Below, one piece after another: positions 49,856-58,910 of a stretch of DNA of 64,000 nucleotides (position 1 is the stretch's first letter; each line of letters begins with the position of its first letter). The position numbers and the translations under genes were made by a program. The stretch comes from an uncultured Fibrobacter sp. Its GTDB lineage: Bacteria > Fibrobacterota > Fibrobacteria > Fibrobacterales > Fibrobacteraceae. The stretch spans positions 1 through 64,000 of the forward strand of contig NZ_ONDD01000006.1 of NCBI RefSeq assembly GCF_900316465.1, in the 5' to 3' direction. The notes beneath the pieces are model-generated. The model was not told the DNA's origin and ran no database searches. It was given only the letters and a program-made list of their open reading frames with translations.

Positions 49856-52120
49856 TTATTCGGCGCGCAGTTTCTTTGCGGCTGCCACAAGGTTCTTGAG
49901 GCTTGCCGTGGTTTCGGTTTCGCCGCGGGTCTTGAGGCCGCAATCGGGGTTCACCCACACGTTTTCTTGCGGGACCTTCGCGATAATCTTGTGGAGCGCA
50001 TCCACAATTTCCTGTTCCGAGGGCACGCGCGGAGAGTGAATGTCATACACGCCCGGCCCCACCTGCGTTTCGAACTTGGCTTCGTTCAGGGCGTCAAGCA
50101 GCTTGAGGTCGGAACGGCTTGCCTCGAAGGTGATCACGTCAGCATCCATGTTATCAATATCGCGCACGATGTCGTTGAATTCGCTATAACACATGTGCGT
50201 GTGGATTTGCGTTTCGGGCTTGACCTTCGCATGCACCAGGCGGAATGCGGGGATTGCCCAGTCGAGGTATTCCTTGTGCCAATCGCTCTTGCGGAGCGGC
50301 AGCTTTTCGCGGAGGGCGGCTTCGTCAATCTGGATAATGCGAATGCCGTTCTTTTCGAGGTCCAGGACTTCGTCGCGGATAGCGAAACCGATTTCCTGTG
50401 CCTGCACCTTCAGCGAAACATCTTCGCGCGGGAACGACCAGTTGAGAATCGTCACCGGGCCCGTGAGCATGCCCTTCACCGGTTTCTTGGTGCAGCTCTG
50501 GGCGTATACGGACCATTCGACCGTAATCGGGGCGCTGCGACTCACGTCGCCCCAAACTACAGGCGGCTTCACGCAACGGGTGCCGTAGCTCTGCACCCAG
50601 GCATTCTGCGTAAACACGAATCCGTCAATCTTCGAGCCGAAATATTCCACCATGTCGTTGCGTTCGAATTCACCGTGCACAATCACGTCGAGGCCGATTT
50701 CTTCTTGCAGCTTGATGCATTCGGCAATCTTTTTGCGGTTGAATTCCACATACTGTTTCTTGGAAATTTCACCCTTGCGGAAGGCGGCGCGGTTTGCGCG
50801 GACTTCGGCCGTCTGCGGGAAAGACCCGATGGTAGTCGTGGGGAATGCGGGCAGTTTGAATTCAGCCTTCTGCACTTCGCGGCGCTTGAGGCGGCTCGGT
50901 TTGCGTTCGAAATCAGCGGCGGTGAGGGCGGCAAGTTCCGCCTGTACCTTGGCGTTCGCCTGCACACGCGGGGTGGCGAACAGAGCCTTATTCTTTGCGA
51001 GAGCGGCAGCATCACCGCTTGCAATTTCAGCAAGTTCAACGAGCTTCTCTTCAGCGAAGGCGAAATGCTTGAGAATGTCGGCCGAGAGTTTCTGTTCAGC
51101 AGCAACCGTATACGGCACATGCAACAGCGAGCAAGAAGTTCCGACCACTACGTTTTCTGCACCGACAGCACTCACGATTTCGGCGAGCAAGGCATTCTTC
51201 TGTGCGTAATCGGCACGCCAGATATTCTTGCCGTTCACGACGCCGGCGAGCAGGAGCGTATTCTTCGGGAAACCAGACTTGATGAGTTCCAGCGACTTGA
51301 GGCCTTCCACAAAATCAAGACCGATGGCATCGAAACCGAGAGCAACCACATCCTGGTACACATCGCGGATATCACCAAAGTAAGTCTGCAAGGCAACCTT
51401 GAGGCCTGCGGCACGCACCTTCTTGACGAGTTCCACATAAATAGATTTAAAAAGTTCCTTTTCTTCGGCGGTCACGTCAAACACCAAAGCGGGTTCGGCG
51501 AAGCTGATCCATTCGGCACCGGCAGCGGCGAGCAATTCGGCGACCTTCGCGTAGGCAGCGACTGCAGAGGCGGCGAAATCCTTAGCCTTCTTTTGGCCGT
51601 TGTAGCGGGCCAAGCGGAGGAACGTGTAGGCGCCAATCAAAGTCGGCACGGTCTGGATTCCGGCAGCCTTTGCTTCGTTGAATTCCTGCACCGGCTTGGA
51701 ACCATCCACCTTGAATTCAGAAGCGTCATCGATTTCCGGAACAATGTAGTGGTAGTTCGTGTTAAACCACTTCTTCATGGGGAGCGCCTTCACGTCGCCC
51801 TTTTCACCCTGGTAACCGTGAGCGGCTGCGAAATACTTTTCGAGCGTGCTCAAGTTCAGGCTTTTGTAACGTTCCGGAACAATGCCGAACAAGAATGCAG
51901 TGTCGAGAACGTTATCATAGAAAGAGAAGTCGTTCGACGGAATAAAGTCGATACCTGCGGCCTTCTGCTTCTGCCAACCATACTGACGGATTTCGGCGGC
52001 GACGTTCTGGAGTTCAGCTTCGGAGATTTCACCCTTAAAGAACTTTTCGCTTGCAAACTTGAGTTCACGGGCCTTACCGATACGCGGGAAACCAATTACA
52101 GATGTTTTTTTATTGCTCAT
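49856..52120 (-). CDS. metE: Cobalamin-independent methionine synthase
   Basis: MetE moves a methyl group from 5-methyl-tetrahydropteroyl-triglutamate to homocysteine without B12. The 754-residue, two-domain protein begins TSVIGFPRIGKARELKFASE, has the linker motif TTTIGSFPQTAEVRANRAAF, and the zinc-site segments HGEFERNDMVEYFG, THMCYSEFNDI and VWVNPDCGLKTR (zinc-binding His-x-Cys and Cys). A LysR-type regulator gene is divergent, with a LysR-type palindrome between them, the arrangement known for metR-metE. A strong terminator follows. Confidence 0.97.
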   Translation of the reverse strand: MSNKKTSVIGFPRIGKARELKFASEKFFKGEISEAELQNVAAEIRQYGWQKQKAAGIDFIPSNDFSFYDNVLDTAFLFGIVPERYKSLNLSTLEKYFAAAHGYQGEKGDVKALPMKKWFNTNYHYIVPEIDDASEFKVDGSKPVQEFNEAKAAGIQTVPTLIGAYTFLRLARYNGQKKAKDFAASAVAAYAKVAELLAAAGAEWISFAEPALVFDVTAEEKELFKSIYVELVKKVRAAGLKVALQTYFGDIRDVYQDVVALGFDAIGLDFVEGLKSLELIKSGFPKNTLLLAGVVNGKNIWRADYAQKNALLAEIVSAVGAENVVVGTSCSLLHVPYTVAAEQKLSADILKHFAFAEEKLVELAEIASGDAAALAKNKALFATPRVQANAKVQAELAALTAADFERKPSRLKRREVQKAEFKLPAFPTTTIGSFPQTAEVRANRAAFRKGEISKKQYVEFNRKKIAECIKLQEEIGLDVIVHGEFERNDMVEYFGSKIDGFVFTQNAWVQSYGTRCVKPPVVWGDVSRSAPITVEWSVYAQSCTKKPVKGMLTGPVTILNWSFPREDVSLKVQAQEIGFAIRDEVLDLEKNGIRIIQIDEAALREKLPLRKSDWHKEYLDWAIPAFRLVHAKVKPETQIHTHMCYSEFNDIVRDIDNMDADVITFEASRSDLKLLDALNEAKFETQVGPGVYDIHSPRVPSEQEIVDALHKIIAKVPQENVWVNPDCGLKTRGETETTASLKNLVAAAKKLRAE

Positions 52121-52215
52121 AGTGTTTTACCTACCTTTTTTGTTTGTTTTTCGTTTACGCCGCCAAATATACCTCCGTTTTCATCATCGGTAAAATACTA
52201 TTTTTTATGCATTCA

Positions 52216-52234
52216 CCATAGATTTTTCCTATGG
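52216..52234. promoter_or_regulatory. LysR-type operator between metE and its divergent regulator
   Basis: CCATAG (52216-52221), 7 bases, CTATGG (52229-52234) form a perfect inverted repeat with the T-N11-A spacing (ATA-N9-TAT) typical of LysR-type regulators. It sits in the 156-base gap between divergent metE and the LysR gene at 52277. Confidence 0.7.
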
Positions 52235-52276
52235 AACAAACAAAAACATTTGAATAACTAGCTATAAGAAAGCCCT

Positions 52277-53182
52277 ATGACTTTACAACAACTTAAGTAC
52301 GCCATCGCCATCGCCGATACGCGCAATATTACCGAAGCATCCAAGCGCGTATTCATCTCGCAACCGAGCCTTACGGCGGCCATTCATGACCTCGAAGAAG
52401 AAATGGGCGTCACCATCTTTAACCGCTCCAATAAAGGCGTCACGATCACTAACGAGGGTGATGAATTCCTCTCTTACGCCAGGCAAGTTTTGGAACAAGC
52501 GACCCTCATGGAAGACCGTTACAAGGGTGGCAAAAGTGGCAACACCATCTTCTCCGTGAGCTGTCAGCATTACTCTTTTGCGGTCAACGCATTCGTCGAT
52601 GTCATCCGTAAATTCGGCGGTCCGAGCTACGATTTTACGCTCCGAGAGACCCAAACAAATGAAATTATTGACGATATTGCGAAGCTAAAAAGCGAAATTG
52701 GGGTACTTTATTTGAGCGATAAGAACGAAAAAGTCATCAAAAAACTGATTCAAAAGAACAATTTGGTCTTTGAAGAGCTCTTTGCGACCCCCTTGCACGT
52801 GTTTATGTCGTCTAAAAACCCGCTCGCCAAGAAAGAAAAAATCACATTGGAAGACTTGAAGCCGTATCCGTACCTGACCTACGAACAAGGCGATTTCAAT
52901 TCCTTCTACTTTGCCGAAGAGCCCCTAACCGCCATTGATTTCGATTGCCCGCGCAATATCAAGGTCCGCGACCGCGCCACGCTTTTCAACCTACTTATCG
53001 GCCTTGACGGCTACACCATTTGCTCCGGCGTGATCAGCCACAAGCTCAACGGCCGCAACATTATCGCAAGGCAACTCGACGTTCACGACAAAATGACCAT
53101 CGGTTACGTGATGCGAAAAGGCGTAACGCCGTCGCGCTACGCCAAAGCCTACATTGCCGCACTCCTGCGACACTGCAAATAA
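52277..53182 (+). CDS. LysR-type transcriptional regulator, likely control of metE
   Basis: The N-terminal winged HTH is clear (LQQLKYAIAIADTRNITEAS, KRVFISQPSLTAAIHDLEEE) and the C-terminal effector domain follows with FEELFATPLHVFMSSKNPLAKK. The 301-residue length is normal. It is divergent from metE across a LysR-type palindrome, so by the family rule it probably activates metE and represses itself in response to a sulfur or methionine intermediate, as MetR does with homocysteine. The effector domain looks closer to the general LysR set than to MetR itself. Confidence 0.85.
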   Translation: MTLQQLKYAIAIADTRNITEASKRVFISQPSLTAAIHDLEEEMGVTIFNRSNKGVTITNEGDEFLSYARQVLEQATLMEDRYKGGKSGNTIFSVSCQHYSFAVNAFVDVIRKFGGPSYDFTLRETQTNEIIDDIAKLKSEIGVLYLSDKNEKVIKKLIQKNNLVFEELFATPLHVFMSSKNPLAKKEKITLEDLKPYPYLTYEQGDFNSFYFAEEPLTAIDFDCPRNIKVRDRATLFNLLIGLDGYTICSGVISHKLNGRNIIARQLDVHDKMTIGYVMRKGVTPSRYAKAYIAALLRHCK

Positions 53183-53183
53183 A

Positions 53184-54272
53184 TTACTTATCGATAATCG
53201 CCGAGGCGACCACACCATCGCCAGCGTAAAGCACCAGCACCTGGCCGGGGGCGGCAGCGAATTGCGGGGTTTCGAATTCCACGCGAATGCGGCCCCGCTC
53301 CAAGTCAAGAATCTTTGCCGGAGAACCCTTGTGGCCCAAGCGAATGTGGGCGTCTAGCGGTCCCCTAAGCAGTGGCGAGTTTTCGTTGATCATCAAGTTT
53401 AAGTCAATGGCAGAAACTTGAATGCAGGAAAGAGCGCTGCGGGGGCCGAGAATCACCTGATTCTTGGCGGCGTCAATGGCCACCACAAAAAGCGGTTCCT
53501 TTTGGCCGCCAATGTTCAAGCCCTTGCGCTGGCCCACGGTATAATTCACGATTCCCTTGTGGCGGCCAAGCACCTTGCCGCTCACATCCACGAAATCGCC
53601 CGGCACCTGGTCCGATTCTTCGAACAGCACCGAGTAATCACCGCATTCGATAAAATCCTGGCTTTCGCGCTTGGTAGCAAAATCTTCCCAGCCGATTTCA
53701 GCGGCGAGAGCCTTTACATCTTGCTTGTGCATACCGCCCAGCGGGAAAAGCACCGTCGAAAGTTGCTCCGCCGAGAGGCGCGACAGAAAATAAGTCTGGT
53801 CCTTGCCCGTATCCAGGGCGCGATACAAAAAGGGTTCATTCTCGTTTTTGAAATCAAGGCGCGCATAATGCCCGGTGGCAAAATAATCGAATTCAATTCC
53901 CATTTTGCGGGCGGCCAAATGCAATGCGCCAAACTTGATAGACTGATTGCAGCGCACGCACGGGTTCGGCGTACGGCCAGCGCGGTATTCGGCGCGGAAA
54001 TAATCCAGCACCTTGGTTTTATATTCGTCGGCGACAGGAACCACATAATGCGGGATTCCCAAGCGATCTGCCACCAATTTCGCTTCTTCAATATTTTTGT
54101 CTTCGCTCGGGCCGTAGCAGCCTTCACGACCTTCTACCGCAGGCATATTCACCGAGCCGTCCCACGTTGCCATGGTGAGGCCCACCACATCGTACCCCTG
54201 CTTTTGCAACAGGTACGCCGAAAGGGCGGAATCTACACCGCCCGATAAACCGACTGCCACTTTTTTTGTCAT
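53184..54272 (-). CDS. mnmA: tRNA 2-thiouridine(34) synthase MnmA
   Basis: MnmA adds sulfur to U34 of tRNA for Lys, Glu and Gln. The 362-residue protein has the PP-loop GLSGGVDSALSAYLL (ATP), AGRTPNPCVRCNQSIKFG and KRESQDFIECGDYS. The catalytic cysteines are C108, just before the Asn, and C210; an extra Cys at 105 makes a CxxC unlike E. coli (NPDILCN), possibly binding a metal or aiding sulfur relay. It converges on the LysR gene with one base between stops. Confidence 0.92.
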   Translation of the reverse strand: MTKKVAVGLSGGVDSALSAYLLQKQGYDVVGLTMATWDGSVNMPAVEGREGCYGPSEDKNIEEAKLVADRLGIPHYVVPVADEYKTKVLDYFRAEYRAGRTPNPCVRCNQSIKFGALHLAARKMGIEFDYFATGHYARLDFKNENEPFLYRALDTGKDQTYFLSRLSAEQLSTVLFPLGGMHKQDVKALAAEIGWEDFATKRESQDFIECGDYSVLFEESDQVPGDFVDVSGKVLGRHKGIVNYTVGQRKGLNIGGQKEPLFVVAIDAAKNQVILGPRSALSCIQVSAIDLNLMINENSPLLRGPLDAHIRLGHKGSPAKILDLERGRIRVEFETPQFAAAPGQVLVLYAGDGVVASAIIDK

Positions 54273-54325
54273 TGAGCCAAATGTAGAAGTCGCAAAAACA
54301 AATGTCTAATAAAGTTTTTTGATAC

Positions 54326-55414
54326 CTAGGTATCGTTAAAAATTATACCGGCGGGTTCGTCCAAATACATGACTTCGCCGATTTCCGGCATCAGCACGGG
54401 CTTGCCAGATTCCTTGGCGGCCCGCTTTGCATTTTCGAGCGGTTCAAAGTAAGCGTGTTTGCTCAGGCAGAATTTTGAGTGATGAACGGTGAGGTAGCGC
54501 TTAGCGCCAAGTTCCGTCATTTCTTTGCCCAAATATTCCGGCATGGTATGGATTTGCGCCCAGTCCGGATTGTACTGGCCATTTTCCATAATGCCCAAAT
54601 CGATATTCTGGAACTTTTCGCCAATCTGCTTGAAATGCTTGCCGTAACCGCCGTCGCCGCCAATCCAGACAGTACGTTTTGGCGATTCATAGATAAACGA
54701 CGCCCAAAAGGTCTTGTTCTTGTTCAGGTCTCGACCCGAAAAATGCCTTGCCGGAGTTGCCGTGACGCGGTTGCCGTCGCCAAGGTCCATAGATTCCCAC
54801 CAGTCGAATTCTAGAAGTTTTTCAACAGGGTAATGCCAATATTCCAGATGCGAACCGACACCGAGTGCCGTAACCACCTTCTTGACGCGCGGTTCCAATT
54901 CCACAACGGTTTCATAATCCAAATGATCCCAATGATCATGCGTAATCACCAAGTAATCAATATCCGGCATATCGGCAGGTTTATAGATATCTGTACCCTT
55001 GAACATTTTGTTCGCAAAACTCACTGGAGACCCCTTATAAAATACGGGATCTACCAAGATTTTTTTGCCGGAAAGGTTCAAAAGGTAAGACGAATGGCCA
55101 AACCAAACGACCCAATCCTTATCGCCGGGCAGTTTTTTCAGGTCAGTCTTGATAGCAGGTAGGGCGGTGTCCGGAACCGTTTGCTGTTTAGTGTTGAACA
55201 TGAACTCCCGCCATACGGCAAGCGTGCTCTTGTTTCCGGTCATAAAGAGCGTTTCTTCTTCGTTCACGAACTGCTTACCGTCGTAATGCGGGGACTGCTT
55301 GATTCGTTCGAGGCGCGCGCCATGCGGGATTTTCCCGAAACTAGGCTGACCAAGGAACAATGCGCCCACATTACAAATCAGAAAGAATACCGAAAAAAAG
55401 ATTGCCGTAACCAT
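54326..55414 (-). CDS. Membrane-anchored MBL-fold hydrolase, NAPE-PLD / UlaG-like
   Basis: A single N-terminal span (about residues 2-20) anchors a metallo-beta-lactamase-fold domain with VVWFGHSSYLLNLSGKKILV, DPVF, VITHDHWDHLDYETV, PARHFSGRD and WIGGDGGYGKHF. This pattern is that of N-acyl-phosphatidylethanolamine-hydrolysing phospholipase D-like proteins, and the Trp-rich THDHWDHLD is typical. Most bacterial members have no tested substrate; a lipid phosphodiester is the reasonable guess. No operon partner is visible. Confidence 0.82.
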   Translation of the reverse strand: MVTAIFFSVFFLICNVGALFLGQPSFGKIPHGARLERIKQSPHYDGKQFVNEEETLFMTGNKSTLAVWREFMFNTKQQTVPDTALPAIKTDLKKLPGDKDWVVWFGHSSYLLNLSGKKILVDPVFYKGSPVSFANKMFKGTDIYKPADMPDIDYLVITHDHWDHLDYETVVELEPRVKKVVTALGVGSHLEYWHYPVEKLLEFDWWESMDLGDGNRVTATPARHFSGRDLNKNKTFWASFIYESPKRTVWIGGDGGYGKHFKQIGEKFQNIDLGIMENGQYNPDWAQIHTMPEYLGKEMTELGAKRYLTVHHSKFCLSKHAYFEPLENAKRAAKESGKPVLMPEIGEVMYLDEPAGIIFNDT

Positions 55415-55518
55415 ACGTATTAAAGAATAAAAATTATTCCATTAATCCGCAGATTCCAGCAAAGAAATTCCGACAGAAGTATAAAATCAGTCGATTAAAT
55501 CGTTCTAAAAACGCAACA

Positions 55519-56772
55519 CTACACCGGCAATTTCGAGCACAGTTTTTCCACTGTGTCCGAAAGCAGTTTTTTCACGTCATCACGGTTGCAGGCATCCAGC
55601 TGTTCCAGGCACGCCGTCAAAGTCAACACAATGGTCTCCCTAAAGGCGTACTCTTCTTGCAATTTGCGTTCCTTGCCGTATTCCCACAAGGCAAAGATCA
55701 GCGCAAATACCGCCATCGAAGACATGGCGACATTGATCACCACATCGGCCCATACAGAATCCGTATGCACGCCGAATCGAGTAAACACATTATAAATCCA
55801 CCAGGACGCACCGCCGAACAGCACCAAACTTAGGAACAGCCAAAGGCGCGCCTTGCGGCCCAAGCTCCGCTTTCTCTTGCTAAAACTGCTGCCCAAAGAG
55901 CCGCCGCCCACAAAGTCTGTCATCTTCTTGATTTTTTCGACTTTTTCGCTAGACGTCGTCAAGCAAGCTTGAACACCCTTCAAGCTATTCTCCGTCATGC
56001 TGTCGATTTCAGAAATCTTGGCACTAACCTGATCAATCAAACTCTGGGCAGATTCCATTTTCTCGGAGAATTGCCTGTCCTTGTCTTCGGCATCAGTCAT
56101 CTTGAGCGTCAAAGATTCTTTAAGTTCTTCCAAGCCCTGCTTTCGGGCATCCAGCTGTTCTGTCAGAGCCTGAATTTCGGCAACCTTTTCTGCTGCCTCT
56201 GCAGACTTCGCCTTTGCGCTCTGTTCCGCTTCCGTCACAGACATCATCTGGGTTTTTACCAAGTCCGTCATCTTCAGGATTCTTTCGAATTCTTCCGACG
56301 CTTTGTCAAACAGCTCGCCCGTCTTTTCCTCTGCCTCGGTAATGGCCGCCACACGTTCATCCAGATTGTCTTTCTGCGGGGCATTCCAAAAACCGAACAT
56401 CATCTCGTATACGGCAAGATTTCTCGTACAAATAGAAAGAACCGTGACATTCTGCTTCTTGATAGACGCCGCAATCATCACGATTAACTGCGCAAGCGTT
56501 TTGGGCGGCAATCCGAAATAAGTCAGCTCCGAATCCCTTACGCGGGCGGGTTCCGGCAAGTCGAAAGGCAAATACAGCCAATCGCACGTTTTCATCTTTT
56601 CGCACAATTGGGCGAAAGGCCGCTTCACGTTTTCAAGCGCCTTCCGCAGCTGCACCGACCTGACAGTGCGATCGTGAACGCTCACACCAGCATAGGTATG
56701 GAGATATTCATCTCGGCTATTTTCTAAAAGATTGATGCTATCAAGAAGCTCTTCGCGCTGCTGACGATTCAT
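55519..56772 (-). CDS. Coiled-coil membrane protein of unknown function
   Basis: The 417 residues have a globular N-terminus (about 1-125), a long coiled coil (about 130-270, heptads with many Glu, Lys and Ser) and two membrane spans near the C-terminus (ARLWLFLSLVLFGGASWWIY, VVINVAMSSMAVFALIFALW). The C-terminal tail (about 50 residues) would face the same side as the N-terminus. No domain recognised; it is not a chemoreceptor, because the signalling hairpin motif is missing. Confidence 0.6.
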   Translation of the reverse strand: MNRQQREELLDSINLLENSRDEYLHTYAGVSVHDRTVRSVQLRKALENVKRPFAQLCEKMKTCDWLYLPFDLPEPARVRDSELTYFGLPPKTLAQLIVMIAASIKKQNVTVLSICTRNLAVYEMMFGFWNAPQKDNLDERVAAITEAEEKTGELFDKASEEFERILKMTDLVKTQMMSVTEAEQSAKAKSAEAAEKVAEIQALTEQLDARKQGLEELKESLTLKMTDAEDKDRQFSEKMESAQSLIDQVSAKISEIDSMTENSLKGVQACLTTSSEKVEKIKKMTDFVGGGSLGSSFSKRKRSLGRKARLWLFLSLVLFGGASWWIYNVFTRFGVHTDSVWADVVINVAMSSMAVFALIFALWEYGKERKLQEEYAFRETIVLTLTACLEQLDACNRDDVKKLLSDTVEKLCSKLPV

Positions 56773-56882
56773 CCCTAACCCCTTTTTAAAAAAACGCGCA
56801 CAAGATAACTTTTTTTAACGCGTTTCAGGGATTATTTTTCGTACAACATTATTCCTTAATGCTTAACTAAACATTACAAACG

Positions 56883-57428
56883 CTATAGCGACAAGCCCTT
56901 TTCGAATTCGGCTAAAAATGCACGTCCCTGCACCCATTCGCCCAAATTTGAATCGGAATTGATGTGCCCTAGCGCGCCTGCATTAAACAACTTTGCGCCC
57001 CACGCCTCGGCAAAGAATTTCGTACGCTCGGGCGTCATGTACGGGTCGTTTTCGCTCCCCACAATGCAAACGGGCACCGGCATTTTTTCGGTAGGCATCG
57101 GAGCAAAGTTCTTGATGACATCAACCGTGTCGGCATCGGCAGGAGCCACAAGGAAGGCCCCCTTGATATTCGCCGGAAGATTCCCTTGCTGTTTCGCACG
57201 TAAAAGCCAGAGAGCCGTCGTTACGACGCCCAGACTATGTGAAACCAGAATCGTGTCGCCCTTCAGCTGGCGGACAGCTTCATCGAGTGTCGCAATCCAA
57301 TCCTCTTTTTGGGGCTTATCCCAGCAATGCTGATAGACTCGGCTTGCGCTAGGCAGGCTTTTGGTCCAAAAAGTTTGCCAATGGTTCGGGCCAGAATTAT
57401 TTAAACCGGGAACAATCAAGTAGTGCAT
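56883..57428 (-). CDS. RBBP9/YdeN-family serine hydrolase
   Basis: The 181-residue protein has the small alpha/beta hydrolase pattern of the RBBP9/YdeN family: YLIVPGLNNSGPNHWQTFW, the nucleophile Ser in LVSHSLGVVTTALW, GSENDPYM with the Asp, and GALGHINSDSNLG with the catalytic His. The family cleaves small esters or amides; the natural substrate is unknown. No signal peptide, so cytoplasmic. It is probably monocistronic. Confidence 0.85.
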   Translation of the reverse strand: MHYLIVPGLNNSGPNHWQTFWTKSLPSASRVYQHCWDKPQKEDWIATLDEAVRQLKGDTILVSHSLGVVTTALWLLRAKQQGNLPANIKGAFLVAPADADTVDVIKNFAPMPTEKMPVPVCIVGSENDPYMTPERTKFFAEAWGAKLFNAGALGHINSDSNLGEWVQGRAFLAEFEKGLSL

Positions 57429-57501
57429 TCGAGAAGTCCTTTTCTTTCCTATAAAAATAGTATATAAATAAAGACACCGCTTGACACTTTTTCCATTTTG
57501 C

Positions 57502-58344
57502 CTACTTTACCGCCGCTATCAGACGCACGGAATCGAACGCCTTCAGGTTTCCCATCAGAAAATACCGCTGCTGTAGCGCATTTTCGCCGAGAAATTCGTC
57601 GACCTTGAATCCGTAACGCTCAAGCACCTCGAAAACTTCGCGGTCCAGGTAGCCTTCGGCCATGGTTTCGCCGCAATCGGCAACAATTTTTCGCAATTCC
57701 TGAACCGAATTCGAATAGGCATCTTTTTGCAGGTAATCAAATACAATCGAAATGCCGGTTGATGCAATCTCTGAAAACTGGCGCACGGTTTCTGCGAAAA
57801 CAGAAAGCGGAAGGTAATATGAGACGCCCAGAATGCTAATAACTGTCGGCTTTTTGCAGTCAAAGCCATTTGCGACAAGTCTTTCGACAATGCTGTCCTT
57901 GCTGAAGTCGATCGCCACAAAATGGACATTCTCCGAAACGCTCCACTTGAGTTCGCGAATGCGATTTTTCTTGTAGCTTTGCGTCGGAAGCAAATCCAGT
58001 TCAAAAACTTCGACATTCGGGTCTTTGTTGCGGAACGAGAACGTGTCTACGCCCGCACCGCAAATTACATATTGAATCTTTCCCGAACGGGCAAGGAGCT
58101 TAACGCGATCTTCGGCGAAGCGACTCCTCGAAAGTACAATCGGGAGGAAGTATTTCCGGTTGAAATATTCGACCGAATTTTCTGATTCCTGCGGAAACCG
58201 CTTTAGAATCAAGCGCGAAACATTTTCGTACTCCTCGCGGCCCATCAAGTCGAACGCCAAAAAGTCATTGAAAACGGTATGGTCCGATTGTAGAGAATGC
58301 CAGGCACGGGCAAATGCGCATAATTTTGCTGTTAAGCTTTCCAT
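57502..58344 (-). CDS. SAM-dependent methyltransferase of the LCMT/PPM1-like family
   Basis: The protein starts SDHTVFNDFLAFDLMG and continues with LPIVLSRSRFAEDRVKLLARSG and the SAM-binding YVICGAGVDTFSFRN, then VFELDLLPTQSYKKNRI. This is the pattern of the leucine carboxyl methyltransferase family (PF04072-type, TIGR00027), common in bacteria and often involved in secondary metabolism or polyketide-linked methylation. The target here is unknown. It lies 155 bases from the NifX-like gene, with a hairpin between them. Confidence 0.82.
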   Translation of the reverse strand: MESLTAKLCAFARAWHSLQSDHTVFNDFLAFDLMGREEYENVSRLILKRFPQESENSVEYFNRKYFLPIVLSRSRFAEDRVKLLARSGKIQYVICGAGVDTFSFRNKDPNVEVFELDLLPTQSYKKNRIRELKWSVSENVHFVAIDFSKDSIVERLVANGFDCKKPTVISILGVSYYLPLSVFAETVRQFSEIASTGISIVFDYLQKDAYSNSVQELRKIVADCGETMAEGYLDREVFEVLERYGFKVDEFLGENALQQRYFLMGNLKAFDSVRLIAAVK

Positions 58345-58393
58345 TTATTTTTCCTTTTTAAATATGAGATGAAGGCCAATGCCCATAAGAAAC

Positions 58394-58420
58394 GCCCGCG
58401 TAGGCTAACCATACACGGGC
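58394..58420 (-). terminator. Hairpin terminator after the nifB-NifX-like pair
   Basis: GCCCGCGTA (58394-58402) and TACACGGGC (58412-58420) form a 9-bp stem with a G-U pair and a 9-base loop. On the minus strand it is followed only by a weak T-rich stretch, so it may be a weak terminator or a transcript-end hairpin. The rest of the gap 58345-58499 holds no gene. Confidence 0.5.
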
Positions 58421-58499
58421 GACAAAAATGAATACCGCAATAAACGCCCGTCAACATCGGCCGTTCATACAACAAAATTTTGCAATTTGGAGCATCATT

Positions 58500-58910
58500 T
58501 TATTTGTCCTGTAATCCCTTGAGTCTCTGGGTGCGTTCCGCTATCTTTTTACGGTATACGTTGATTTTGGCAATTGCTTCGGCGATGGGGAGCGCAATGT
58601 CGAAAGCGCGCACATTAAAGCGCGTTAAAGCCTGCACCGCCTGCGGGCCAAGCTGCGAGCAAAGAACGTAATCTAAATCGGCTAGATTTTTCGCGGCCGA
58701 GAACATGGATGAACGTTCTACATCTCGCTGCCCACAAGCGCCGTCTCCGCACGTGCCGTCGCAATGCTCCGGCTTAACGCGGACCTCGACTTTTTCAAAT
58801 TTTCCGCTTTCTTCATCGACTTCGTAGACGTCGAACGCCGCGGCATGTCCAAAGTGAACATTGACATTTTCGCCATCGTTTGTGGCGACTGCAACTCTAT
58901 ATTTAGCCAT
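58500..58910 (-). CDS. NifX/NafY-type iron-molybdenum cofactor-binding protein
   Basis: The 136-residue protein begins VAVATNDGENVNVHFGHAAA and has FDVYEVDEESGKF, the PF02579-type dinitrogenase cofactor domain pattern. A Cys-rich insert (EHCDGTCGDGACGQRD) follows and may bind a metal cluster. NifX-like proteins carry cofactor precursors from NifB. It overlaps the nifB stop by eight bases (ATGGCTAA), so the two are coupled. In many organisms the NifX part is fused to NifB; here it is a separate gene. Confidence 0.85.
   Translation of the reverse strand: MAKYRVAVATNDGENVNVHFGHAAAFDVYEVDEESGKFEKVEVRVKPEHCDGTCGDGACGQRDVERSSMFSAAKNLADLDYVLCSQLGPQAVQALTRFNVRAFDIALPIAEAIAKINVYRKKIAERTQRLKGLQDK

Noticed and set aside
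49967..52261. A 764-codon open frame on the plus strand
   Set aside because: Antisense to metE over its full length; the translation has no domain pattern and metE is certain.
52121..52276. SAM or cobalamin riboswitch before metE
   Set aside because: The gap is only 156 bases and shared with a divergent gene; no multi-stem aptamer pattern was seen, only the LysR-type palindrome.
57481..57492. TTGACACTTTTT as a fifth copy of the ECF element
   Set aside because: It lacks the GTGTT half at the right distance and points on the plus strand into the 3' end of a minus-strand gene, so no transcript would be made from it.
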